Below, piece by piece: positions 27,050 through 36,852 of a stretch of DNA of 64,000 nt (position 1 is its first letter; each line of letters starts with the position of its first letter). Origin of the DNA: Sphingomonas naphthae (GTDB lineage Bacteria; Pseudomonadota; Alphaproteobacteria; Sphingomonadales; Sphingomonadaceae); assembly GCF_028607085.1 (NCBI RefSeq), contig NZ_CP117411.1:558001-622000 (forward strand), given 5' to 3'. A program made the translations under genes and the position numbers. The notes beneath the pieces are model-generated. The model saw only the letters and a program-made list of their open reading frames with translations, was not told where the DNA came from and made no database searches.

Positions 27050-27721
27050 TTAGGCGGCGATCGCAGGCTGGAGCAAGCCGACAGGGTGCCTGCAATTGAT
27101 CATGTATGTCATGCTTCGCATTAGTGGGCCAGCGACGGCGCGAAGCGCGGCACCGGATCTGCGGTCACCACCATCCGCGCCAACCTCATCCCTCTCGCCA
27201 GGACCGTGGGGCGCCGCTGGACCGGCCCACTCGCCCGTGACGAGCCACATCTCGTAGTAATAAAGCCATTCGTAGGCCCAGGGCAGAAGCTTGGGGGCCG
27301 CCTGTCGCCCAGGCACCATGATCTCGTCCGGCGGATAGTAGAGACATAGGAGCGCACCGTTGGAATCGTCCCACGGCCCGTAGAGGTGGGGCACTGGCAA
27401 ACCGTCGGCTGAAGGCCTCACGGCGCCGCCCAGCACCCGCACCGATGCCGGCCGCCACGGAAAGGCCAGATCGGCGTCGGCCGATCCGAAACTCAACTCC
27501 AGGCGGATATCGTAGGTCTGCGCCATTGGGCGAAGTTTGCCCACCCAGACGCCCGTGCCGCGGAGGCTCGGCATGCGCCTGAACCCCGGGAAATCGCGCT
27601 TGATCGCTTCATCCTCCAGACCCAGCGCGAATTCCGCGAACCGGGCAGTATAGGTAACCCCGTCCATGCCAGCGGCATGGACGGGACGCGTCCATTCCCG
27701 ATGTCCCGGCGCAGCGATCAC
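27050..27721 (-). CDS. E2-like CBASS ancillary protein
   Basis: 223 residues from GTG at 27721, which overlaps the CD-NTase stop as GTGA; ATG 27667 is an alternative that removes 18 residues. The visible pattern is that of the E2-only proteins of short type II CBASS: VWVGKLRPMAQTYDIRLEL, PHLYG, then LLCLYYPPDEI with candidate catalytic Cys126, and LPWAYEWLYYYEMWLVTGEW. In type II systems a ubiquitin-conjugation-like enzyme attaches the CD-NTase C-terminus to another protein and primes its activity. There is no E1 domain and no JAB protease gene here, which fits the short subtype. The last 45 residues look unstructured. Confidence 0.78.
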   Translation of the reverse strand: MIAAPGHREWTRPVHAAGMDGVTYTARFAEFALGLEDEAIKRDFPGFRRMPSLRGTGVWVGKLRPMAQTYDIRLELSFGSADADLAFPWRPASVRVLGGAVRPSADGLPVPHLYGPWDDSNGALLCLYYPPDEIMVPGRQAAPKLLPWAYEWLYYYEMWLVTGEWAGPAAPHGPGERDEVGADGGDRRSGAALRAVAGPLMRSMTYMINCRHPVGLLQPAIAA

Positions 27722-28857
27722 ACCGGGTCGCCGAAGAAGCGATGCTTCGGCGCCATTATGGGCTTGGCCGACGAGGCCGCAGTGCCCATCCCGCCGGCCG
27801 CCGCCACGGCGAACATCCCCTCCCGGCTCTTCGCCGCGGCGCGTTCGCTCGCCCGGTGATAGCCCTGCGCCGCGGCGTTCTCGCCAAACAGGTCGCGGAT
27901 GATCTGCTTCTTGGCCACCTGCGTCCCCTCCTCGAGTAGCTCGTCGAGCTTCCTCGCCAGATGGTTCAGATCCTCGGACAGCATCCGCTGCGATTCCGCC
28001 CTCTTGGGCCAGCGGTCCGACAGCAGGTCCTCCCGGCATGCCGGATTTTCGACGTGCAGCGGCTGCGCTACGATGGGCGCCATATAGGCGGCCACCGATC
28101 GCAGGTCAGCGAGCAGGCCGCGCCCCTGCGGCGCCTCTGCGGCGATCTTCGAAAGGAGGACCGAGGGCATGCGATCATAGTCACGCCTGTCGCAGTGGAT
28201 GTCGCGGAACCGCTTGAGGAGCTGCACCGAGAGCAGGCGGGTCGTCTTCATCTCGGCCGGCTTCTGCTGCGGCACGGGGACCGTCGAGGCGTGGACCTTC
28301 CGCATGTCCATCACCACGCGGGGGCGGACCATGCCGTCGAACCACTGCGCGAACCCCTCCGGATTGGCCAGCGCATGGTCTGGACGTTCCGGATGCACGT
28401 CGAAGATGCCGATCGTGCGCGCCTGCCGGCCGGCAACCAGCACGGCCGGCGTCACGTCGAGATGCATGTTCTCATACCAGAGCGTCACGCAGCGCTTCTT
28501 CACCTCGAGGCGCTTGAACTGCAGTCGTCCCTTCGCCTTCTCCAGCGCCCTTGCGACGAGCGCGAGCACCTGATCGGGAGCGGTGAACTGGTGAATGCTG
28601 AGTTCAAGGAGAAGGTCGATGTCGTAGTCTTCGCGATCGTCGTAGGCCGAGATCGTCGAAGCCATCCTGAAGGAGCCCTGCGGATAAATAACGGGGTCGA
28701 GATGGGCGAGGCCGCTGATCTCCTCGTGAATGTAGGCGGCCACCACGTTGAAATGCGCGACCGCCTCCTTGTAGGCCGTCGGGCTGATTTGGATCTTCTC
28801 GGCGACGTCGCCGAGAAGATCGTCGTAGAACTGGCGCAGAACGTCGCCGTGGATCAT
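27718..28857 (-). CDS. CBASS CD-NTase (cGAS/DncV-like nucleotidyltransferase)
   Basis: 379 residues. It has the nucleotidyltransferase core: PQGSFRMAS with the GS motif at 61-62, DYDIDLLLEL with metal ligands Asp79 and Asp81, and a third Asp134 in MHLDVTPAVL. On phage infection CD-NTases make cyclic oligonucleotides that switch on the effector encoded beside them. A Gly/Ala-rich flexible tail (FAVAAAGGMGTAASSAKP) leads to a C-terminal HRFFGDPV, plausibly the segment handled by the E2-like protein. It starts one base after the phospholipase stop and overlaps the E2 gene. The clade and the nucleotide product cannot be read from sequence. Confidence 0.9.
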   Translation of the reverse strand: MIHGDVLRQFYDDLLGDVAEKIQISPTAYKEAVAHFNVVAAYIHEEISGLAHLDPVIYPQGSFRMASTISAYDDREDYDIDLLLELSIHQFTAPDQVLALVARALEKAKGRLQFKRLEVKKRCVTLWYENMHLDVTPAVLVAGRQARTIGIFDVHPERPDHALANPEGFAQWFDGMVRPRVVMDMRKVHASTVPVPQQKPAEMKTTRLLSVQLLKRFRDIHCDRRDYDRMPSVLLSKIAAEAPQGRGLLADLRSVAAYMAPIVAQPLHVENPACREDLLSDRWPKRAESQRMLSEDLNHLARKLDELLEEGTQVAKKQIIRDLFGENAAAQGYHRASERAAAKSREGMFAVAAAGGMGTAASSAKPIMAPKHRFFGDPV

Positions 28858-28858
28858 C

Positions 28859-29890
28859 TCAAGTCTCCTGAACCTTGGCGGGATGGCATGGGACGAATGG
28901 CTCCCGCCCGCCTAGCAGGAAGCATTCGTTGATCCTGGGCATCAGAGCGCGCGCGTTGGAGCGACCCATCCGGACCAGTTCCTCCAACCGGCGCGCATCA
29001 TCCAGCGCGTAGTGGCCCGCGGGCACCTCGGGGCAGACCCGGATGAGATGCGGATTGGTGTGTGGATGTCCCAGCAGGAGCTTCGCCGTCGCGTGGCTGA
29101 GCCTGTCCTGCCCGTCGAACAGCGTCTGGATCAGCCACTTCACGTCGCGGAAACCGACGACCCGACGGGCGGGCGTGATCGAGGACGTGCAGCCCAGCGA
29201 GAGAAGGCGCGCCTCGCGCATGTCCCAGCCGAGCACGGTGGCGCCCTCCAGCGCGGCGACCCCCATCGGATTGTTCGCCCAGACACCGCCGTCGAGCAGG
29301 TGGGCCGCGCCGTAGAAGCTGTGCGCGGGAAGATAGGTCGGCGCCGCCGCGGTGGCGAGCGCGGCATCGAGCATCGGCACCCGCCAGTCCACGGCTAGCC
29401 GTTCGTGGTGGGCGGTCTTGAAGACGTACAGCCCCCCGTTGGCGGAGTCGTAGGCCGGGATGACGATCCGAGTGAGCGCATCGCCTATGCGGCGGTCGCC
29501 GAAGACGACGCCGAGCTCGGCACGCAGGGCGTCCGCGTCGTATTTGGAGGTGCGAAGCTGCCGCATCGAGCGCCACGCGCGACGGAGCGTCGCCACCATC
29601 GCGGCGAACACCCCTTCGCCCGGCTCCTGATCGAAGATGCGCGGACCGCGCGTGAGGTAGAAGTCGAGGATCTCGGCTCCGCTCAGCCCGGCCGCCAATC
29701 CCAGCGCGATGATGCCGCCGGTCGACGTGCCGGCGATCAGATCGAAGTTGTCTACGATGCGCTGCCCCGAGACCGCCTCGATCTCAGCGATGAACGCCGC
29801 GGGCATCGCGCCCTTCAGACCGCCGCCGTCGACGGTCAGAATCCGACGGGGTCGGGACTTCCGTCCCGCATCGGCCTCCAGGCCGATCAT
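28859..29890 (-). CDS. capV: CapV-like patatin phospholipase, CBASS effector
   Basis: 343 residues from ATG 29890, which has AGGTGG upstream; an in-frame start 60 bases earlier lies in the promoter and operator region. Patatin motifs are complete: oxyanion loop DGGGLKG at residues 21-27, nucleophile Ser56 in GTSTGG and the dyad Asp200 in LLDGGVWANNP. CapV proteins are activated by cyclic dinucleotides from the CD-NTase and degrade the inner membrane, killing the infected cell. It is the first gene of the leftward CBASS operon, facing the CapH/CapP-like regulatory pair. Confidence 0.9.
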   Translation of the reverse strand: MIGLEADAGRKSRPRRILTVDGGGLKGAMPAAFIAEIEAVSGQRIVDNFDLIAGTSTGGIIALGLAAGLSGAEILDFYLTRGPRIFDQEPGEGVFAAMVATLRRAWRSMRQLRTSKYDADALRAELGVVFGDRRIGDALTRIVIPAYDSANGGLYVFKTAHHERLAVDWRVPMLDAALATAAAPTYLPAHSFYGAAHLLDGGVWANNPMGVAALEGATVLGWDMREARLLSLGCTSSITPARRVVGFRDVKWLIQTLFDGQDRLSHATAKLLLGHPHTNPHLIRVCPEVPAGHYALDDARRLEELVRMGRSNARALMPRINECFLLGGREPFVPCHPAKVQET

Positions 29891-29954
29891 ATGGCCCACC
29901 TGAACATTTCGGCAGATATAGTGAACGACGATCTGCTTGTAAACACCCACGGCC

Positions 29955-29977
29955 GTAGCGTAAGCTACATCTTACGC
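29955..29977. promoter_or_regulatory. Nested palindromes in the CBASS divergent promoter, candidate CapH operator
   Basis: Two overlapping inverted repeats: GTAGC-GTAA-GCTAC (29955-29968) and GCGTAAG-6-CTTACGC (29958-29977). They lie between the capV and capH starts in an AT-richer segment, where a repressor would block both directions. Confidence 0.5.
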
Positions 29978-30007
29978 GACGGGTTGGTCCGCCGCCAGGA
30001 GATGCGA

Positions 30008-30322
30008 ATGCCATTGTCCACGAAGCTCAAGGAGCTCCGTGCGCGGAGCCGCGAGTCGCTTCAGCAGGTGGCGGACGCGGTCGGTGTCTCGAAGGCGCAC
30101 ATCTGGGAGCTCGAGCGGGGAACGAGCAAGAACCCGGGGCTCGATCTGCTCAAGAAGCTAGCCGAGCATTTCAAGGTCAGCATCGCCTTCCTTTCCGACG
30201 ACGAGAAGGAGGAGAATCCCGCCGCCCAGCAGTTCTTCCGCGAGTTCGGAGGCGAGCTCTCCACCCGGGACTGGGATACTCTGCGCACGGTCGCCGCGAG
30301 CCTGAAAGGCAAGGCCGGTTGA
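30008..30322 (+). CDS. capH: CapH-like XRE-family repressor of the CBASS operon
   Basis: 104 residues. The N-terminal XRE HTH is clear (LKELRARSRESLQQVADAVG, VSKAHIWELERGTSKNP), with a short C-terminal region (AQQFFREFGGELSTRDWDTL) probably for dimerisation. ATG 30008 is preferred over 30002 because AGGAG lies six bases upstream of it. Its stop overlaps the start of the ImmA/IrrE peptidase gene. The XRE-plus-peptidase pair facing a CBASS operon matches the CapH/CapP control unit, in which the peptidase cleaves the repressor after DNA damage. The assignment is based on context and architecture. Confidence 0.82.
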   Translation: MPLSTKLKELRARSRESLQQVADAVGVSKAHIWELERGTSKNPGLDLLKKLAEHFKVSIAFLSDDEKEENPAAQQFFREFGGELSTRDWDTLRTVAASLKGKAG

Positions 30323-31161
30323 ACGAGGAGCTCCTCATGGAGCTCGCGGACTGCGGTTCGCCCGAACGGCTGCTGGGCGTAATCTTCCAGCACCATCCGA
30401 CCTGGAAGCCGCCGATCGATGTCGAGGCCTTCGCGCTTTCGGTCGGCATCCTGGAATTCAGGGATCTTGAGGTCGACGGCTTCGTCGGCGCGCTCATGAC
30501 CGACCTTGAAAAGACGAAAGGCATTATCCTCTCGGCCAAAGGGATGGGCCATCGCCGCCGACGTTTCACGATCGGTCACGAGTTAGGCCACTACCTGATA
30601 CCAGCGCACAGGGGCGACAAGAGCTGCACGTCGGCCGACTTGAGAGAAATGAGGCGCGATACACTCCATCGGCAGGAGGAGGCCCAAGCGAACCGCTTCT
30701 CCGCCGGCCTGCTCATGCCAAAGCCCTCGTTCAAGGCGCATGTCGAAGCCATGGGCACCCCGGACATTTCCCATCTTCAGCTGCTCGCCAACACGTATGA
30801 TGTCAGCCGCGAAGCAGCTGCAAACCGCTATGTCGAGCTGTCGCCGGAGATGTGCGCGTTCGTGTTCGTGAAGGATGGAAGAATCCGATATCCGCGCCCC
30901 GGCAGGGAATTCCCAGCGATGGCGATCCGATCCGGGGATCGAGTGCCTCAGCCGATCCCACGTGGAGCGCTTGGTCCCGTCGCCGCGGCGGAATGGCTTC
31001 AACCGACGTGGGCAGGTCGGCCGCCGACAATCCTAGCTCAGCAGGTCGACCAATCGGACGGCCATGCCACTATTCTCCTGTTTATAGACTCCGACGAATT
31101 CGAGGAGACTGTTGAAGAGGACGGCCTGATCGACTCCTACACGCCACGGTTCCGTCGATGA
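30319..31161 (+). CDS. capP: CapP-like ImmA/IrrE zinc metallopeptidase
   Basis: 280 residues with a TTG start at 30319 overlapping the repressor stop (TTGA); ATG 30337 is an alternative. The zinc site is visible as HELGHYL at residues 87-93, with the third ligand Glu in RQEEAQANRFSAGLLMP. The C-terminal half (CAFVFVKDGRIRYPR and onward) is a separate domain. CapP proteins are ssDNA-stimulated peptidases that cleave CapH and release CBASS transcription. It converges with the restriction gene res. Confidence 0.85.
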   Translation: MNEELLMELADCGSPERLLGVIFQHHPTWKPPIDVEAFALSVGILEFRDLEVDGFVGALMTDLEKTKGIILSAKGMGHRRRRFTIGHELGHYLIPAHRGDKSCTSADLREMRRDTLHRQEEAQANRFSAGLLMPKPSFKAHVEAMGTPDISHLQLLANTYDVSREAAANRYVELSPEMCAFVFVKDGRIRYPRPGREFPAMAIRSGDRVPQPIPRGALGPVAAAEWLQPTWAGRPPTILAQQVDQSDGHATILLFIDSDEFEETVEEDGLIDSYTPRFRR

Positions 31162-31197
31162 CCGGCTGGGCTATTACGATCGAGAACGCTGAGTGGG

Positions 31198-33786
31198 TCA
31201 GGCTATGGCCGCATCGATCTGCCGCGCTACCCCGCCGCCGCGATCCAACTCCGCCCACAGGAACACCACGCTCCCGCCGCTCACCTCCTGCAGCCGTGCA
31301 CCGATGTTGCGCTTCTCGCGGCTGTCGGCGTTGTCGGTGCGATCCGCGCCCTTGTACTCGATGATGAGCTTGCGGCCGTCGGTCAGCTCGGCGACGAAAT
31401 CGGGATAGAACAGGTCGGTCGCGGTCGGTAACGTGTAGGACCAGGTGGTGCGGTCGACATTGCGGACCCAGCGGTGGATGGCGGGATGGTCGTCGATCTG
31501 CACCGCGGCCATCCATTCCTCGCCACCATGCCGGAGATCGCCAACCTGCGCGAACAGGTGCTTCCGCGGTCGCCACGGGCCGGCATAGAGCGTGCGTGGA
31601 TCGTAGCCGGCCTTGCTGAAGCTGAAGCCGTTCTCTCCGAGCGCCAGCACCGGCGCGATACTCTCCATCAACAGCTGGACGCCGCGCGCACCGGCTTCGT
31701 GACGAAGCTGCGCCACCCGCGCCACGATCGCGCGACGCAGCGCGTGCTTGCCACGGACGAGCTGGGCGAGCGGGATCCGCTCGGCGACGCCCTCCACGAC
31801 ACGGCGGCAATATTCGAGGAAGATCGGCTGGGCGATGTCGCGCTGGCGCGTCGTGCGGTCGAGCCAGCGGGAGAGCGTGGCAACATCCCAATGGGTCGCG
31901 TCGTCGAGCGCCAGCTCGGCGGCGGCGTCGATGCGGCTGTAGACGACCTGATCGCCGTCCACGTCCATCTCGAACGTGTCGGGCCGGTCGGTCAGCGCGA
32001 AGCCCGGCAGGCCGGTATCGACCTGTCGCAGATCCCAGCCGCCCACATCGACCAGCGTCTCCGGGAAAAGGATCTCGAGCTGTCCGTCACGTTCGATCGC
32101 GAGGCGGGGGAGCGTCAGCACCTCGCCCTGCTCGGCGGGTGACAGGCACGCGGCGCGCTGGACGAGGAACGCCTCCATGGCGGCCACCGGTGACGTCTCC
32201 GCCGACGCGATCGCCGACGCCACGTCACGCAGCACCGCGTCGGGTGCAGCGGTGTCGAACGTGATCGCCACGCCGTCCGCGCCATCATCGGCGATCCGCG
32301 TCGCCGCGACCATCTCTGGCGACCAGTCGCTTTGATCGGGGCGCTCCTGCACGTGCAGCACCGGGAGTTCGGGCCGGGTGAACAGCGACTGGTCCTCGCG
32401 CCATTCAAACGTCTCCGGCTGTTCGACGATCGCCTCCAGCGCGGTGCGCTCGTCGAAGCCCATCGCGGTCAGCCGATCCTTCAGCCCCTCCGCCGCTTCG
32501 AAGAAGTTCTTCTCCGAGACGTGCGCATAGGCGCGGTTCAGCTCCTCGGACGAGCGGCGCGTGGCGAAGGGCATGCGCAGCACGCGGCCGAGCAGCTGCT
32601 CCACCGCGCCGCCACTGCGGATGCTGGCCAGCGAGCAGAAGACATAGGCGAAGGAGCAGTCCCAGCCTTCCTTAAGCGCGTCGACGGTGATGACGTGCTC
32701 GATGATGCACGTGGGATCGAACAGGTCGATGCCGTCGAGCTCGCGCTGGCTGCCGGTCGCCACCGCGATCCGGTCCTCGGGGATGCGGCAATCCTCGATC
32801 AGGTGGCGCCTCACCACCTCCACCGTCGCCTCCGCACCCTCGCGCGCCGGCTGCGCCTGATAGAGCGAGATCGGGCGTATCCCACCGCCATCCCTGGCGG
32901 CGATGCTCTCCAGCCAAGCGCGGTTGTCGACGGCATGGGCGATTGCCGCCTGCCAGCTGCTATGCTGCGAGAGGTGGATCGGCAGCTTGATCATGTCCGC
33001 CGCCTTCAACTCGGCGGCGGTGGCGGAGACGATGACGTTGGAGCGCACCGGCGTGGCGGTGAACTCCACCACGGCGGCGGGAGCGAGCCGGCCGAACGTC
33101 TCGCCGGACAGCGTCGAGGTGAAATTGTGCGCCTCGTCCACGATCACCAGCGGCCGGTGCAGCTTGAGCAGGTTGGCGAAGCTGGCGATCGGCTTGCCCC
33201 GTCGCGGCCCGGTCTCATGCCGGGCGAGGTCGACGGTTGCCGGCAGCGCAGCGAAATGGGGCTCCAGTTCCTCATCATCGCGATAGACATTCCGATCGGC
33301 GACGTTGTTCACGCGGAAGGACTGGACGGTGGCGACGATGACCGTTGCCGCATCCGCCATATCCTGGGGGCGAAGCTGGCGGCGTTCGTCGATGCCATGG
33401 ACACGCACCGCGCCGCCGAAAGCCGCTTCCAACGCTTGCCTGTAGGGATGGCCGATCTTCTTCAAAGCGCCCAGCGTCTGCTCGGCGATGGTCGTGGAGG
33501 TGACGAGCCACAGCACCACCGGGAAGCGTGGCGCCAGATACGTATCGCGCGCCACGCCGACGGCGTGCGCGGCGAGCAGGGTCTTGCCGCCGCCGGTGGG
33601 GAGCCGCAGGCAGCAATAGGGCACGTCCGGCAGCCCGGCGAGCGGGCGATAGGCCGCACCATAGGCACCCGGCTCGCCCACCGCGCAGGCGGCGGCATAG
33701 GCCGTTGCGTGGTCACGGATCGTCGCCTGATCGAGGAAGGCCCGCAGCGTTTCGAGCGCGCGGCGCTGATAGTCCTTCAGTTCCAT
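31198..33786 (-). CDS. res: Type III restriction enzyme Res subunit (helicase-endonuclease)
   Basis: 862 residues. The N-terminal SF2 helicase has Walker A LPTGGGKTLLA near residue 63, DEAH as VDEAHNFTS, SAT-like TATPVRS and the late helicase motif QLLGRVLRMPF. The C-terminus holds the PD-(D/E)xK nuclease as YPDFVAEL and LIIEYKG. Type III Res translocates along or diffuses on DNA and cleaves between unmodified sites only in complex with Mod. Its ATG at 33786 shares a base with the stop of the intended mod frame (TGATG), but in the present sequence the mod frame stops 38 bases earlier, so coupling may be altered. Confidence 0.9.
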   Translation of the reverse strand: MELKDYQRRALETLRAFLDQATIRDHATAYAAACAVGEPGAYGAAYRPLAGLPDVPYCCLRLPTGGGKTLLAAHAVGVARDTYLAPRFPVVLWLVTSTTIAEQTLGALKKIGHPYRQALEAAFGGAVRVHGIDERRQLRPQDMADAATVIVATVQSFRVNNVADRNVYRDDEELEPHFAALPATVDLARHETGPRRGKPIASFANLLKLHRPLVIVDEAHNFTSTLSGETFGRLAPAAVVEFTATPVRSNVIVSATAAELKAADMIKLPIHLSQHSSWQAAIAHAVDNRAWLESIAARDGGGIRPISLYQAQPAREGAEATVEVVRRHLIEDCRIPEDRIAVATGSQRELDGIDLFDPTCIIEHVITVDALKEGWDCSFAYVFCSLASIRSGGAVEQLLGRVLRMPFATRRSSEELNRAYAHVSEKNFFEAAEGLKDRLTAMGFDERTALEAIVEQPETFEWREDQSLFTRPELPVLHVQERPDQSDWSPEMVAATRIADDGADGVAITFDTAAPDAVLRDVASAIASAETSPVAAMEAFLVQRAACLSPAEQGEVLTLPRLAIERDGQLEILFPETLVDVGGWDLRQVDTGLPGFALTDRPDTFEMDVDGDQVVYSRIDAAAELALDDATHWDVATLSRWLDRTTRQRDIAQPIFLEYCRRVVEGVAERIPLAQLVRGKHALRRAIVARVAQLRHEAGARGVQLLMESIAPVLALGENGFSFSKAGYDPRTLYAGPWRPRKHLFAQVGDLRHGGEEWMAAVQIDDHPAIHRWVRNVDRTTWSYTLPTATDLFYPDFVAELTDGRKLIIEYKGADRTDNADSREKRNIGARLQEVSGGSVVFLWAELDRGGGVARQIDAAIA

Positions 33787-33823
33787 CAGCGCGCCCTCAC
33801 GTCGTAGGGCGTCTGCTTGAAGG

Positions 33824-35377
<1,554 letters not shown>

Positions 35378-35463
35378 GCAACCCCCAAACTGATGCGGCC
35401 GACGCCGCGTTTACCATCCTAAGCTATCGGCCAATACCGGCCGAAGCACGTCTTAAGCACGTC

Positions 35464-36459
35464 TTAATACGGCACGTCATCGTCTTCGTCGGCCAAGGGG
35501 GAAACCACCTTGGCCGCGCTCGGCGCCGCGATCTTGTTCCCAGTCGCATGTTCCCATTCCTCCGGCGTCAGCTGGATGATGCGAACGACGCCGCCTTCCT
35601 GCCACGGCGACTGGAATTCGCGCTGGTGGTAGATTTTGACGGTGGACTGATCCGCAGGAAGGCGGTGAGCGAGCAGAAATGCCCAAACGTTCAATTCCGA
35701 TTTCGGCAATGAACTGCCGGTCCGGAGAGCCCAATCCGCCATCAGTCCGCCCCAAGCGATGTAGGTTTCCCTCCGATCCGTGCCGAAGGACGGACGCTGA
35801 CGATCTACCGTGAAATCCGCCATATCGGTCGAGGGCGGAAGGGGGCACGGGCTCGGGTCGATGTTATCGCCCGGGTCCACGTCAACCAGCTCGAACCCCG
35901 CAATGAACCGGGGCAACTGGCTCCACGAGGCGACCGGAACGTCGTCATATCGCTCGAAGGCTGCGTCGCCGCTCTGCGCTCGCCGCTCGACATTGTGGTC
36001 GCGGACGGCCTGCGCGAGCGCCTTGCCTAGGTTGCGGCTCGCCGGATGAATGTCCTTTTGGCCGACGCCTTCGGCCGACACATGCTTCCAGAGATCTTTG
36101 ACATATTCAGGGACGCTATCCGTCTCGATACACGCAAGCCGGATTTCATCACCGATCAGCCGTCTCGCGTGTTCAATCTCACCCTCTGTGCGCTTCATGC
36201 GGTTGAGAAATTGGCTCAGCGAGACATAGCGAGCTGCCAGCGCAGCAACCCGCGCGTCGCGACCCATCTTATCGTCGAGCGCCGGGAAGCCGTGATGCTC
36301 CGGATCGAGGTTAAGCGCATCAAGCGCGATCTCCAGGCGATCGAAATCACCCGTGTCCCGCACGGCCATCGCCGCTTCGGCCAGCTCCTCGAACTGGTCG
36401 CGAAGCTCCCAACTGTCGCGGGCGTCTCGCGCGGCATACCAAGCGTTAGACTTCCTCAT
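35464..36459 (-). CDS. Unknown protein with an SSB-like acidic C-terminal tip
   Basis: 331 residues, no family recognised. The N-terminal half is helical and charged (WELRDQFEELAEAAMAVRDT, FLNRMKRTEGEIEHARRLIG). The C-terminal half is more mixed (ETYIAWGGLMADWALRTGSS, LNVWAFLLAHRL). The last residues are ADEDDDVPY, strikingly like the DDDIPF tip by which SSB recruits partner proteins, although no OB-fold is evident. It is read leftward toward mod, 86 bases away, with an 11-base tandem repeat at its stop, and is divergent from the exonuclease/AAA module across a region rich in CGTTAGA motifs and hairpins. It could bind a replication or repair partner of SSB; this is inferred from the tip only. 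Confidence 0.7.
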   Translation of the reverse strand: MRKSNAWYAARDARDSWELRDQFEELAEAAMAVRDTGDFDRLEIALDALNLDPEHHGFPALDDKMGRDARVAALAARYVSLSQFLNRMKRTEGEIEHARRLIGDEIRLACIETDSVPEYVKDLWKHVSAEGVGQKDIHPASRNLGKALAQAVRDHNVERRAQSGDAAFERYDDVPVASWSQLPRFIAGFELVDVDPGDNIDPSPCPLPPSTDMADFTVDRQRPSFGTDRRETYIAWGGLMADWALRTGSSLPKSELNVWAFLLAHRLPADQSTVKIYHQREFQSPWQEGGVVRIIQLTPEEWEHATGNKIAAPSAAKVVSPLADEDDDVPY

Positions 36460-36601
36460 CGCATCACATCCGTTAGATATGGACCGACGTGGCCATGTAT
36501 CATCTATTTCTAACGTAGCATGGAAAAGCCCGATTGATACCTTTTTTATGTGAAAGCGTTAGAAAAGGTAGATTCTATGCCATCCGAAGTAATTTCTAAC
36601 G
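36444..36601. repeat. Five CGTTAGA heptamers in a divergent intergenic region
   Basis: CGTTAGA occurs at 36444-36450, 36471-36477 and 36557-36563, and its complement TCTAACG at 36509-36515 and 36595-36601. The last pair extends to a 10-base inverted repeat (GCGTTAGAAA and TTTCTAACGC). The first copy lies inside the start of the SSB-tipped protein gene. Operator sites for an island regulator or iteron-like sites are the simplest readings. Confidence 0.6.
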
Positions 36602-36635
36602 CCCTCAGAGCGCAGAAATTTTCAGGCGCAATACC

Positions 36636-36844
36636 GCAAACGTGGGGCAAAGCCTCACGTTTGCTGCGGCCCCTCCGGGGCGGGTCGGCTCACATCCGTT
36701 CGCCGGGCGGGGCACCATCATGGTGCCTTGATCGGACGCTCTGCGTCCTCGGGCGCCCCGCTGCGTCTGCGACCGCATCGGGGCTGTGGCTCGTCCCGCT
36801 TGGGACGAGCCAGGTGCTTACCTATAAGATCCGACCTTGTCGGA
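36636..36844 (+). other. Run of strong hairpins before the exonuclease/AAA module
   Basis: At least four perfect or near-perfect stem-loops in 210 bases without a gene: 36636-36664 (13-bp stem with one G-T pair, loop AAA), 36711-36727 (GGCACCAT with ATGGTGCC), 36787-36812 (11-bp stem, loop GCTT) and 36830-36844 (TCCGAC with GTCGGA). The last one covers part of the GGAG ribosome site of the gene at 36853. This could be a structured mRNA leader, a small RNA or an origin region. Confidence 0.55.
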
Positions 36845-36852
36845 GATCGAAC

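Noticed and set aside
35444-35465. Tandem copy of AAGCACGTCTT at the end of the SSB-tipped protein gene
   Set aside because: Two adjacent 11-base copies next to a stop codon are probably a simple duplication; no partner site was found.
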